From Pseudomonas sp. Au-Pse12 (GTDB lineage: Bacteria; Pseudomonadota; Gammaproteobacteria; Pseudomonadales; Pseudomonadaceae), in contig NZ_JAJTTH010000005.1 in assembly GCF_021341665.1 (NCBI RefSeq), forward strand, positions 310,001 through 374,000: a stretch of DNA of 64,000 bases. Reading direction: 5' to 3'. Both the position numbers and the translations under genes were made by a program. Each line of letters starts with the position of its first letter. Positions within the stretch are counted from its first letter, which is position 1. The notes under the pieces are model-generated. The model was not told where the DNA came from, did not search any database, and saw only the letters and a program-made list of their open reading frames with translations. Of the stretch, positions 1 through 7,213 are shown one piece after another.

Positions 1-612
1 GGCGGCAAGCTCTACGAGCCGGAAGAAGAGAACCCGATGCTGGGCTTCCGTGGCGCGTCGCGCTACATCAGCGAATCCTTCCGTGACTGCTTCGAACTCG
101 AATGCCGCGCGCTGAAACGCGTGCGCAACGAGATGGGCCTGACCAACGTCGAAATCATGGTGCCGTTCGTGCGGACCTTGGGCGAAGCCAGCCAGGTGGT
201 TGATCTGCTGGCTGAAAATGGCCTCAAGCGCGGCGAAAATGGCCTGCGCGTGATCATGATGTGCGAACTGCCTTCCAACGCCATCCTGGCTGAGGAATTC
301 CTCGAGTACTTCGATGGTTTCTCCATCGGTTCCAACGACCTGACCCAGCTGACCCTGGGCCTGGACCGTGACTCGGGGATCATCGCCCACCTGTTCGACG
401 AGCGTAATCCTGCGGTCAAGAAGCTGCTGGCCAATGCCATTGCCGCCTGTAACAAGGCGGGCAAGTACATCGGCATCTGCGGCCAGGGGCCTTCGGACCA
501 CCCGGACCTGGCCAAGTGGCTGATGGAGCAGGGCATTGAAAGCGTTTCGCTGAACCCGGACTCGGTGCTGGAAACCTGGTTCTTCCTGGCTGAAGGTCAG
601 GGCGCGGCGTAA
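1..612 (+). CDS. ppsA: Phosphoenolpyruvate synthase, C-terminal part (5' end outside window)
   Basis: PpsA converts pyruvate and ATP to phosphoenolpyruvate, AMP and phosphate in gluconeogenesis. The frame is open from base 1, so only the last 203 codons are present. They correspond to the C-terminal PEP-utilising TIM-barrel domain. Visible family signatures are [16 protein letters not shown], the [15 protein letters not shown] stretch and the [10 protein letters not shown] segment, which holds the conserved active-site Cys of PEP synthase/PPDK-type enzymes. The gene ends in TAA at 610-612 and is followed by a hairpin with a T run. Confidence 0.95.
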   Translation, partial: GGKLYEPEEENPMLGFRGASRYISESFRDCFELECRALKRVRNEMGLTNVEIMVPFVRTLGEASQVVDLLAENGLKRGENGLRVIMMCELPSNAILAEEFLEYFDGFSIGSNDLTQLTLGLDRDSGIIAHLFDERNPAVKKLLANAIAACNKAGKYIGICGQGPSDHPDLAKWLMEQGIESVSLNPDSVLETWFFLAEGQGAA

Positions 613-668
613 TCAGTGAGTGCAGAGCCGGTCGGTCGCAAGGCTGGCCGGCTCTTGAAGATTCAAGC

Positions 669-701
669 AGGGCGTGCTTCTTCTGGATGCCGCCCTTTTT
701 T
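669..701 (+). terminator. Intrinsic terminator after ppsA
   Basis: AGGGCG at 669-674 pairs with CGCCCT at 691-696 around a 16-base loop, followed by six T. It lies between the ppsA stop and the next gene's likely start at 715. This argues against a longer reading of the hydrolase that would begin at 616. Confidence 0.65.
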
Positions 702-714
702 GTGCAAGAAGAAT

Positions 715-1704
715 ATGCAAAGCAGCAGCAACCTATTTCCCGTCGCCTTGATCAGTGCCGAGCGTCGAGGCGACCTCAGCGAAGATGTCTATCGCTTGAA
801 ACCCGGCAACAGCCCCGACTCTTCGGTGGAGTTGGCCGTGACCCGTCTGGGGCTGGCCGATGAGCCAGAGGCCCGGGGTATTCCCGTGATCCTGTTGCAT
901 GGCAGTTTTTCCAATCGGCGTTTCTGGTATTCACCCAAGGGGATCGGGCTGGGGGCTTATCTGGCCCGCGCCGGCTTCGATGTGTGGATTCCGGAAATGC
1001 GTGGTCACGGCCTGTCGCGCCGCAACGTCGACTACCGCAAGAACCGCGTGGCCGACTACGCGCGTTACGATTTGCCAGCGATTGCCGCCTTTGTCCGCGA
1101 GCAAAGTACGCAGGTTCCTCACTGGATCGGTCATTCCCTGGGCGGCACGACCTTGGCTGCGGCCTTGGGCGGTCAGTACCTGGGGGAGGCGGGAGTGGCC
1201 TCGGCGGCATTTTTCGGTACCCAGATCAGCCGCACCTACTGGCCCCTGAAGATTCCGATGGTGGAGTGGGGCGGGCGCCTGGTGATCAAGCGCTTTGCCC
1301 AGCTGTCCGGGTCGCGGCTCAAGCGTGGGCCGGAAGACGAGCCGATTGGCCTGGCTCTGGAAAGCATGCGTTGGCACGGCCTGTTTGGCCGTTTTGGCGA
1401 TGCCGACAAGGATTGGTGGGCTGGCCTGGCGGAAGTGACCGTGCCAGCGCTGGCGGTCAGCGCCGCAGGTGATCATCAGGACCCGACCTGGGCCTGTCGC
1501 AAATTGTTCGAACAATTGGGCAGCGAGCATAAACAGTTTGTCTGCCTGGGCACTGAACAGGGATTCAGCGGCAATTTCGGTCATGTCGAGATGTTGGTGA
1601 GCAAACTGGCGCAGACTGAGGTCTGGCCGCTGGTCGCGCGTTGGCTCAAGGATCCGCAGGCGCCGTTGCTGGTTTCTGCCGCCGAACCTGTGGTCGTGGT
1701 TTGA
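715..1704 (+). CDS. Alpha/beta-fold hydrolase (esterase/lipase-like)
   Basis: A 329-aa alpha/beta hydrolase of unknown substrate. The sequence shows the oxyanion-hole strand VILLHGSFSNRRFW near residue 60 and the nucleophile elbow GHSLGG (GxSxG). A late GNFGHVEM segment could carry the catalytic His. The ATG at 715 is preferred over an in-frame GTG at 616 because the extra N-terminus would run through the ppsA terminator and lacks family similarity. No clear signal peptide is seen, so it is probably cytoplasmic. In P. aeruginosa a gene of this type also sits between ppsA and rraA (recalled synteny). Confidence 0.8.
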   Translation: MQSSSNLFPVALISAERRGDLSEDVYRLKPGNSPDSSVELAVTRLGLADEPEARGIPVILLHGSFSNRRFWYSPKGIGLGAYLARAGFDVWIPEMRGHGLSRRNVDYRKNRVADYARYDLPAIAAFVREQSTQVPHWIGHSLGGTTLAAALGGQYLGEAGVASAAFFGTQISRTYWPLKIPMVEWGGRLVIKRFAQLSGSRLKRGPEDEPIGLALESMRWHGLFGRFGDADKDWWAGLAEVTVPALAVSAAGDHQDPTWACRKLFEQLGSEHKQFVCLGTEQGFSGNFGHVEMLVSKLAQTEVWPLVARWLKDPQAPLLVSAAEPVVVV

Positions 1705-1960
1705 GGCGAAGGCTCTGACAAGGGCATTTCGCTGAATAGCGCTTGCGGCTAAGATATGACGCATTGCGCTGTTCTGGTCACATTCAGTTATTGATCCGCC
1801 TTTCCGTTCCGCTGGCATGGCTGTGAAAATGGAGGGGCGGGCTGATTCGCTCATCAGGTGCAGCAGGTTAAACATCTGCCATCTGGGCGCGTATCAAATA
1901 GGCAGCTCCCGGAATTACCCACACCTTCGATCGTGTTCTTTCTGTTACAGGAGTTTCTCG

Positions 1961-2452
1961 ATGAACCATTACCTCACTCCCGACCTGTGCGACGCCTATC
2001 CGGACCTGGTGCAGGTGGTAGAGCCGATGTTCAGCAATTTCGGTGGTCGCGATTCCTTTGGCGGCGAAATCGTCACCATCAAGTGCTTTGAAGACAACTC
2101 GCTGGTCAAGGAGCAGGTGGAGCTCAACGGGCACGGCAAGGTGCTGGTGGTGGATGGTGGCGGTTCTCTGCGCCGCGCCCTGCTGGGTGACATGCTGGCC
2201 GAGAAAGCCGCGAAAAACGGCTGGGAAGGGTTGGTGATCTACGGTTGCATCCGTGATGTGGATGTCATCGCCCAGACAGACCTCGGCGTCCAGGCGCTGG
2301 CCAGCCATCCGATGAAGACCGACAAGCGCGGTATTGGTGACCTGAATGTGGCGGTGACTTTTGCCGGTGTGACTTTCCGTCCGGGCGAGTATGTCTATGC
2401 CGACAACAATGGCGTGATCGTGTCGCCAAGCCCATTGAAAATGCCTGAATAA
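1961..2452 (+). CDS. rraA: RraA-family protein (regulator of RNase E activity)
   Basis: A 163-aa RraA-like protein. In E. coli RraA binds RNase E and slows RNA decay; relatives with the same fold are 4-hydroxy-4-methyl-2-oxoglutarate aldolases. The family segment [15 protein letters not shown] followed by [10 protein letters not shown] is visible. The acidic residue expected after RDxx in the aldolase signature is not present (RDVDV), which favours the RraA role, but this is inference. The start ATG at 1961 has CAGGAG a few bases upstream. A longer in-frame reading from 1817 has no supporting similarity. Confidence 0.85.
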   Translation: MNHYLTPDLCDAYPDLVQVVEPMFSNFGGRDSFGGEIVTIKCFEDNSLVKEQVELNGHGKVLVVDGGGSLRRALLGDMLAEKAAKNGWEGLVIYGCIRDVDVIAQTDLGVQALASHPMKTDKRGIGDLNVAVTFAGVTFRPGEYVYADNNGVIVSPSPLKMPE

Positions 2453-2477
2453 GCAATCGACCTGACAAGGGATGAGG

Positions 2478-3473
2478 ATGTTCGAGGAAGACAACGCGCA
2501 ATGGGGGCTGGTGCATGCCCTGGTGCTGGATGGTGAAGGCGGTGCGCGTTCAATTGCCCGGACTGAGCTCGACGAACTGCAGCTGCAGGCCCATGAAAGC
2601 CTGTGGCTGCACTGGGATCGCAGCCATCCGCAGACCCAGACCTGGCTGCGCCGTTCCAGCGGGTTGAGCGAGTTCAGCTGCGACCTGCTGCTGGAGGAAA
2701 ACACCCGTCCGCGCCTGCTGGCCTTGCCAGACTCGGAGTTGTTGCTGTTTCTGCGGGGCATCAACCTCAATCCGGGGGCCGAGCCTGAAGACATGGTCTC
2801 GGTGCGTATCTTTGCCTCTTCCCAGCGAGTGATTTCCCTGCGTTTGCGGCCGTTGCGGGCCACTGATGAGTTGCTGGAGCAACTGACAGAAGGCAAAGGG
2901 CCGAAAACCGCTGCCGAACTCCTCCTTTATATGGCCGAGTACCTGACGCACAAGGTGCAGCATCTGGTCAGCGACCTCGGCGAAGTGGTCGATGCCGAAG
3001 AAGAAAAGCTGGATGCCGACGAACGGTATACACCCGAGCACGGGAGCATTTTGCAGATCCGTCGCCGGGCTGCCGGGCTCAAGCGCTTCCTGGCTCCGCA
3101 GCGGGATATCTTCGCCCAGTTGAGCCGGATAAAACTGCCCTGGTTCGCCGCTGATGATGGTGATTACTGGAACGAGTTGCACAACAGCCTGACCCGTTAC
3201 CTGGAAGAGCTGGAATTGACCCGAGAGCGCGTGGGGCTTGTGCTGGAGGCCGAAGACCGGCGTCTGAGCGTACGCATGAATCGCACCATGTACCGCTTCG
3301 GGATCATCACCGGGATCTTCCTGCCGATGAGTTTTCTTACCGGCCTTCTGGGGATCAACGTCGGCGGGATTCCGTTCTCCGCCAGCCCCTACGGATTCAT
3401 CATTGCCTGCCTGCTGCTGGTGTCGGTGGCCCTGGGACAATGGTGGTTATTCCGCCGTTTGCGCTGGGTGTGA
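2478..3473 (+). CDS. cmaX: CmaX, CorA/ZntB-like inner-membrane metal transporter
   Basis: A 331-aa protein of the CorA metal-ion transporter superfamily. It has a large cytoplasmic N-terminal region with a long helical segment (LTRYLEELELTRERVGLVLEAEDRRL) and two C-terminal membrane helices. The pore signature after the first helix is GIN (SFLTGLLGINVGG) instead of the Mg-selective GMN, resembling the ZntB branch. ATG at 2478 is chosen because AAGGG lies 7 bases upstream; ATG at 2472 is almost on top of that ribosome binding site. It is the first gene of the cmaX-crfX-cmpX-sigX cluster. The transported ion is not known from sequence. Confidence 0.88.
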   Translation: MFEEDNAQWGLVHALVLDGEGGARSIARTELDELQLQAHESLWLHWDRSHPQTQTWLRRSSGLSEFSCDLLLEENTRPRLLALPDSELLLFLRGINLNPGAEPEDMVSVRIFASSQRVISLRLRPLRATDELLEQLTEGKGPKTAAELLLYMAEYLTHKVQHLVSDLGEVVDAEEEKLDADERYTPEHGSILQIRRRAAGLKRFLAPQRDIFAQLSRIKLPWFAADDGDYWNELHNSLTRYLEELELTRERVGLVLEAEDRRLSVRMNRTMYRFGIITGIFLPMSFLTGLLGINVGGIPFSASPYGFIIACLLLVSVALGQWWLFRRLRWV

Positions 3474-3536
3474 AGAGGCTTCATGTGACCCGAATAAATC
3501 TGATCGCGTCTTTTTCAGACATCACCAGAGGTGCGT

Positions 3537-3782
3537 ATGCACGATCCATTTGAACAGTCTTTGCGTGACATGCTCAAAGCCTCGCCATCGAGCCGCGATG
3601 ACGATGCCTGCCTGGGCCGCGTACTGAAAACCGCCAACCGCCAGGTAGGCGCGGGAGACCTGTTCAGCCTGCTGGGCCGCTGGCTGCCGGCGCTGATGAT
3701 TGCCCTGAATAATGGATCGGCTCATATCGCGCCGGTTTCTCGTCGTAAATCTACTGCTCGCACTGCTGATAAGGCTGATTGA
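3537..3782 (+). CDS. crfX: CrfX, small protein of the sigX locus
   Basis: An 81-aa protein of unknown biochemical function, known in Pseudomonas as CrfX of the cmaX-crfX-cmpX cluster. It has a charged N-terminus, a short hydrophobic stretch (LLGRWLPALMIAL) and a basic C-terminal tail rich in Arg, Lys and Thr. ATG at 3537 has AGAGG five bases upstream; an in-frame GTG at 3531 overlaps that site. The stop is only two bases from the cmpX ATG, so the two genes are probably translationally coupled. Confidence 0.8.
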   Translation: MHDPFEQSLRDMLKASPSSRDDDACLGRVLKTANRQVGAGDLFSLLGRWLPALMIALNNGSAHIAPVSRRKSTARTADKAD

Positions 3783-3784
3783 AT

Positions 3785-4609
3785 ATGGAACTTGATCTCT
3801 GGACGCAGAGCCTCGTCACGGCGATGACTGCCTTGTGGACCAAGGTGGCGAACTTCATTCCGAACCTGTTCGGCGCGTTGGTGGTGCTGTTGCTGGGCTT
3901 TGTGGTGGCCAAGCTGCTGGATACCCTGCTGTCGAAATTGCTGGCCAAGCTGGGCCTGGATCGCCTGATGGGCGGTACCGGCTTGACCAAGTTGCTGTCG
4001 CGCGCAGGGCTGCAAGTGCCGATCTCGACCCTGATCGGCAAGATCGTCTACTGGTTCGTCCTGCTGATTTTCCTGGTTTCTGCCGCTGAATCCCTGGGGC
4101 TTGAACGCGTTTCGGCTACGCTCGACATGCTTGCGCTGTATTTACCGAAGGTTTTCGGCGCGGCGCTGGTGCTGTTGGTGGGCGTTCTATTGGCGCAATT
4201 GGCCAATGGCCTGGTGCGCGGCGCGGCAGAAGGCGTGGGCTTGGATTATGCCGGTGGCCTGGGGCGAATTGCCCAGGGGCTGGTGATCATCATCAGTATT
4301 TCCGTGGCGATCAGTCAGTTGGAGGTCAAAACCGACCTGCTCAACCACGTGATCGTCATTGTATTGATTACCGTTGGTCTGGCCGTTGCGCTGGCCATGG
4401 GCTTGGGAAGCCGGGAAATTGCCGGGCAGATTCTTGCGGGAATCTATGTGCGTGAGTTGTACCAGGTTGGGCAACAAGTACGTGTTGGTGAGGTCGAAGG
4501 CCAGATCGAAGAGATTGGCACGGTTAAAACTACATTGCTGACCGAGGAGGGTGAGCTAGTCTCTCTCTCCAACCGGATCCTGCTGGAGCAGCATGTAAGT
4601 AGCCGCTAA
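3785..4609 (+). CDS. cmpX: CmpX, MscS-related inner-membrane protein
   Basis: A 274-aa membrane protein with about five hydrophobic helices, for example FGALVVLLLGFVVAKLL and VFGAALVLLVGVLLAQL. A short soluble C-terminal domain follows (VGEVEGQIEEIGTVKTTLLT), resembling the beta domain of small-conductance mechanosensitive channels. It is known in Pseudomonas as CmpX and linked to envelope integrity and SigX activity. The start ATG at 3785 comes just after the crfX stop. It lies directly upstream of sigX, consistent with a membrane-state input to the sigma factor. Confidence 0.85.
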   Translation: MELDLWTQSLVTAMTALWTKVANFIPNLFGALVVLLLGFVVAKLLDTLLSKLLAKLGLDRLMGGTGLTKLLSRAGLQVPISTLIGKIVYWFVLLIFLVSAAESLGLERVSATLDMLALYLPKVFGAALVLLVGVLLAQLANGLVRGAAEGVGLDYAGGLGRIAQGLVIIISISVAISQLEVKTDLLNHVIVIVLITVGLAVALAMGLGSREIAGQILAGIYVRELYQVGQQVRVGEVEGQIEEIGTVKTTLLTEEGELVSLSNRILLEQHVSSR

Positions 4610-4633
4610 CCCGGCAAACCCTGCTAATGTATG

Positions 4634-4668
4634 CCGCCGCAAAAAAGCCCCTAGCCGGGTTGCGGCGG
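4634..4668 (+). other. Hairpin in the sigX leader
   Basis: A 9-bp perfect inverted repeat, CCGCCGCAA at 4634-4642 and TTGCGGCGG at 4660-4668, lies between the cmpX stop and the TTG start of sigX. No T run follows it on the + strand, so it is not a standard terminator for cmpX. It could influence read-through or sigX translation; the role is inferred only from position. Confidence 0.5.
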
Positions 4669-4698
4669 ACATTGACCTGACTGTCGGCACGACTCGTT

Positions 4699-5289
4699 TT
4701 GAATAAAACCCAATCGCTATCCACGCGCTATGACCCCCGTGAGCTCTCTGATGAGGAGTTGGTTGCGCGCTCACATACGGAGCTGTTTCACGTAACACGC
4801 GCCTATGAAGAGTTGATGCGGCGCTATCAGAGGACCCTATTTAATGTTTGTGCACGTTATCTAGGGAACGATCGGGATGCCGATGATGTCTGTCAGGAAG
4901 TGATGTTGAAGGTGCTGTATGGCCTTAAGAACTTTGAGGGTAAATCGAAGTTCAAGACATGGCTATATAGCATCACGTACAACGAATGCATCACGCAGTA
5001 TCGCAAGGAGCGGCGTAAGCGTCGGTTGATGGACGCTTTAAGTCTTGACCCCCTCGAGGAGGCCTCTGAAGAGAAGGCGCCGAAACCTGAGGAAAAGGGC
5101 GGACTTGACCGCTGGTTGGTGCATGTGAATCCGATTGATCGGGAAATTCTGGTGCTACGATTTGTCGCAGAGCTGGAGTTCCAAGAGATCGCGGACATCA
5201 TGCATATGGGGTTGAGTGCTACGAAGATGCGTTACAAACGTGCTCTTGATAAATTGCGTGAGAAATTTGCAGGCATTGCTGAAACTTAG
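4699..5289 (+). CDS. sigX: ECF RNA polymerase sigma factor SigX
   Basis: A 196-aa extracytoplasmic-function sigma factor that directs transcription of oprF and envelope/fatty-acid genes in Pseudomonas. Region 2 spans roughly residues 30-100, including DADDVCQEVMLKVLYGL and the -10-binding stretch FKTWLYSITYNECITQYRKE. Region 4 spans about 140-190 (IDREILVLRFVAELEFQEIA, then ATKMRYKRALDKLRE). The start is TTG: no in-frame ATG exists before residue 38, and the protein beginning MNKTQSLSTRYDPRELSDEEL agrees with the P. aeruginosa protein as recalled. No clear Shine-Dalgarno is seen. No adjacent anti-sigma gene is present; oprF follows in the same direction. Confidence 0.95.
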   Translation: MNKTQSLSTRYDPRELSDEELVARSHTELFHVTRAYEELMRRYQRTLFNVCARYLGNDRDADDVCQEVMLKVLYGLKNFEGKSKFKTWLYSITYNECITQYRKERRKRRLMDALSLDPLEEASEEKAPKPEEKGGLDRWLVHVNPIDREILVLRFVAELEFQEIADIMHMGLSATKMRYKRALDKLREKFAGIAET

Positions 5290-5396
5290 TTCGGCGCAAA
5301 TATCTCTTACGTCTAGGTGAGTTCTGATAGACTTACCGCCGAGTTGTCCCCCGGTATGTGGGACTGCTTTACAATCACCAGATGGGGATTTAACGG

Positions 5397-6374
5397 ATGA
5401 AACTGAAAAACACCTTGGGCATTGCCATTGGTTCTATTGTTGCCGTGACTTCGTTCGGCGTTCTGGCGCAAGGCCAAGGCGCGGTCGAGGGTGAACTGTT
5501 TTACAAAAAACAGTACAACGACAGCGTTAATCACGTTGAAGACGGCTTCAACCCAGGCGCATCGATCGGTTACTTCCTGACCGACGATCTGTCGTTGAAC
5601 GCCACCTACGACAAGACCAACCACACCCGTTCCAACGACGGTACTGGTAACCAGAAAATCAAAGGCGACAACTTCGGCCTGAACGCTCAGTACCACTTTG
5701 GTACCGTGGGTGACGCTCTGCGTCCATACGTTTCCGGCGGTGTTGCTCACAAGAGCATGACCAACGTTGAGGCCGACGGCCACAGCGGTCGCGACCAGTC
5801 GACTTTCCTGACTGCAGGCGCTGGTGTTAAGTGGTACATCACCAACAACCTGTTCGCCCGTGCTGGCGTTGAAGCTGACTACAAGCTGGACAACGGCAAG
5901 TGGGACTACGCTCCGACCATCGGCCTGGGTGTTAACTTCGGTGGCAGCGGCGGCAAAGTTGCTCCAGCTCCAGTAGCACCAGCTCCAGCTCCAGAGCCAG
6001 CTCCAGAAGCTCCAGTTGCTGAAGTAGTTCGTGTTGAGCTGGACGTGAAGTTCGACTTCGACAAGTCGGTAGTCAAGCCTAACAGCTACGCTGACATCAA
6101 GAACCTCGCTGACTTCATGAAGCAGTACCCACAGACCACCACCGTTGTTGAAGGTCACACTGACTCCGTCGGTCCTGACGCTTACAACCAGAAGCTGTCT
6201 GAGCGTCGTGCAAACGCCGTTAAACAAGTCCTGGTTAACCAGTACGGCGTTGGCGCTAACCGCGTTCAATCCGTTGGTTACGGTGAGTCCCGCCCAGTTG
6301 CCGACAACGCAACTGAAGCCGGTCGCGCTATCAACCGTCGCGTAGAAGCCTCGGTAGAAGCTCAAGCTAAGTAA
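5397..6374 (+). CDS. oprF: Major outer-membrane porin OprF (OmpA family)
   Basis: A 325-aa precursor of the main Pseudomonas structural porin. A signal peptide ends near residue 24 (FGVLA before QGQGAVEG). An eight-stranded beta-barrel domain runs to about residue 180, followed by a Pro/Ala linker (APAPVAPAPAPEPAPEAPVA). The C-terminal OmpA peptidoglycan-binding domain holds VKFDFDKSVV, VEGHTDSVGPDAYNQKLSERR and GYGESRPVADN. The protein contains no cysteine, unlike P. aeruginosa OprF, whose linker region has cysteines (recalled). It lies 107 bases after sigX, which is known to transcribe it. Codon use is strongly biased, as expected for a very abundant protein. Confidence 0.97.
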   Translation: MKLKNTLGIAIGSIVAVTSFGVLAQGQGAVEGELFYKKQYNDSVNHVEDGFNPGASIGYFLTDDLSLNATYDKTNHTRSNDGTGNQKIKGDNFGLNAQYHFGTVGDALRPYVSGGVAHKSMTNVEADGHSGRDQSTFLTAGAGVKWYITNNLFARAGVEADYKLDNGKWDYAPTIGLGVNFGGSGGKVAPAPVAPAPAPEPAPEAPVAEVVRVELDVKFDFDKSVVKPNSYADIKNLADFMKQYPQTTTVVEGHTDSVGPDAYNQKLSERRANAVKQVLVNQYGVGANRVQSVGYGESRPVADNATEAGRAINRRVEASVEAQAK

Positions 6375-6391
6375 TTAGCCTTGTAGCTTGG

Positions 6392-6417
6392 AAAAACCCG
6401 GCCTAGGCCGGGTTTTT
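6392..6417. terminator. Bidirectional terminator between oprF and cobA
   Basis: An almost perfect palindrome with 11-12-bp arms (AACCCGGCC / GGCCGGGTT core) is flanked by an A run on the left and a T run on the right. It can stop transcription both from oprF (+) and from the nirB-nirD-nasC-cobA unit (-), which converge here. Confidence 0.9.
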
Positions 6418-6451
6418 CTTTGCCTGCGATTTACCTTCCCCAAGGCGTGAT

Positions 6452-7204
6452 TCAGGCCTGTTGCGCTTGGGCCCCAGGGGTGAGGGCCGCCGCCGAAGCG
6501 GTTGCTGCCACGGCACCGATCACCAGGATGGCGGGGCTCTTGAGCACGAAATGCTCGGCATCCCGTTCCATGTCCGCCAGCACACTGCGACATTCCCGCT
6601 GCTCGGGCAGCGAGGCGTTTTCAATCATTGCCACCGGCGTGTCCGCCGCCAATCCGCCATTGAGCAACTGCTCGGCGATTTCCGTCAGCTTTGCCACTCC
6701 CATGTAGATCACCAGGGTCGTGCCGCTTTGCGCCAGCGCCTGCCAGTTCAACTGACTGTCGTCCTGAGTATGGGCGGTCACCAGGGTCACACCCCGGGCA
6801 ACACCGCGCAGGGTCAGTGGGATATCGCAACGCGTGGCCCCCGCCAGGCCGGCGGTAATGCCGTTGACCAGTTCCACGTCGATTCCCCGTTCCTTGAGCC
6901 ATTGGGCCTCCTCGCCACCGCGCCCGAAGATGCACGGATCGCCGCCCTTGAGGCGCACCACGCAGCGGCCCTGGCGGGCGTAACGCAGCATCAGGCGATG
7001 GATGAACGCCTGAGGCGTCGAGCGACAACCGCCGCGCTTGCCCACCGCGATCACCCGCGCCTTTGGGCAGTGCGCCAGCACCGCGTGATTCACCAGATCA
7101 TCGATCAGCACCACATCGGCCTCAGCGAGGGCGCGTACGGCCTTGAGGGTCAGTAGCTCGGGGTCTCCGGGGCCTGCGCCAACCAGCCAGACTTTTGCAT
7201 TCAT
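6452..7204 (-). CDS. cobA: Uroporphyrinogen-III C-methyltransferase
   Basis: A 250-aa SAM-dependent methyltransferase. It adds methyl groups at C-2 and C-7 of uroporphyrinogen III to make precorrin-2, the precursor of siroheme and cobalamin. Tetrapyrrole methylase signatures are VGAGPGDPELLTLKA at the N-terminus and VVRLKGGDPCIFGRGGEEA near residue 90. It is the last gene of the nirB operon, nine bases after nasC, with GAGGA before the ATG. Siroheme is the cofactor of NirB, which explains the location. It lacks the CysG dehydrogenase/ferrochelatase part, so those steps must be encoded elsewhere. Confidence 0.95.
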   Translation of the reverse strand: MNAKVWLVGAGPGDPELLTLKAVRALAEADVVLIDDLVNHAVLAHCPKARVIAVGKRGGCRSTPQAFIHRLMLRYARQGRCVVRLKGGDPCIFGRGGEEAQWLKERGIDVELVNGITAGLAGATRCDIPLTLRGVARGVTLVTAHTQDDSQLNWQALAQSGTTLVIYMGVAKLTEIAEQLLNGGLAADTPVAMIENASLPEQRECRSVLADMERDAEHFVLKSPAILVIGAVAATASAAALTPGAQAQQA

Positions 7205-7213
7205 GGGGTTTCC

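Noticed and set aside
616..714. Longer start for the alpha/beta hydrolase
   Set aside because: The extension runs through the ppsA terminator hairpin and T run.
5344..5375. Sigma-70 promoter for oprF (TTGTCC and TACAAT)
   Set aside because: The 20-base spacing is too long and the -35 box poor; SigX control is expected, but I could not place its promoter with confidence.
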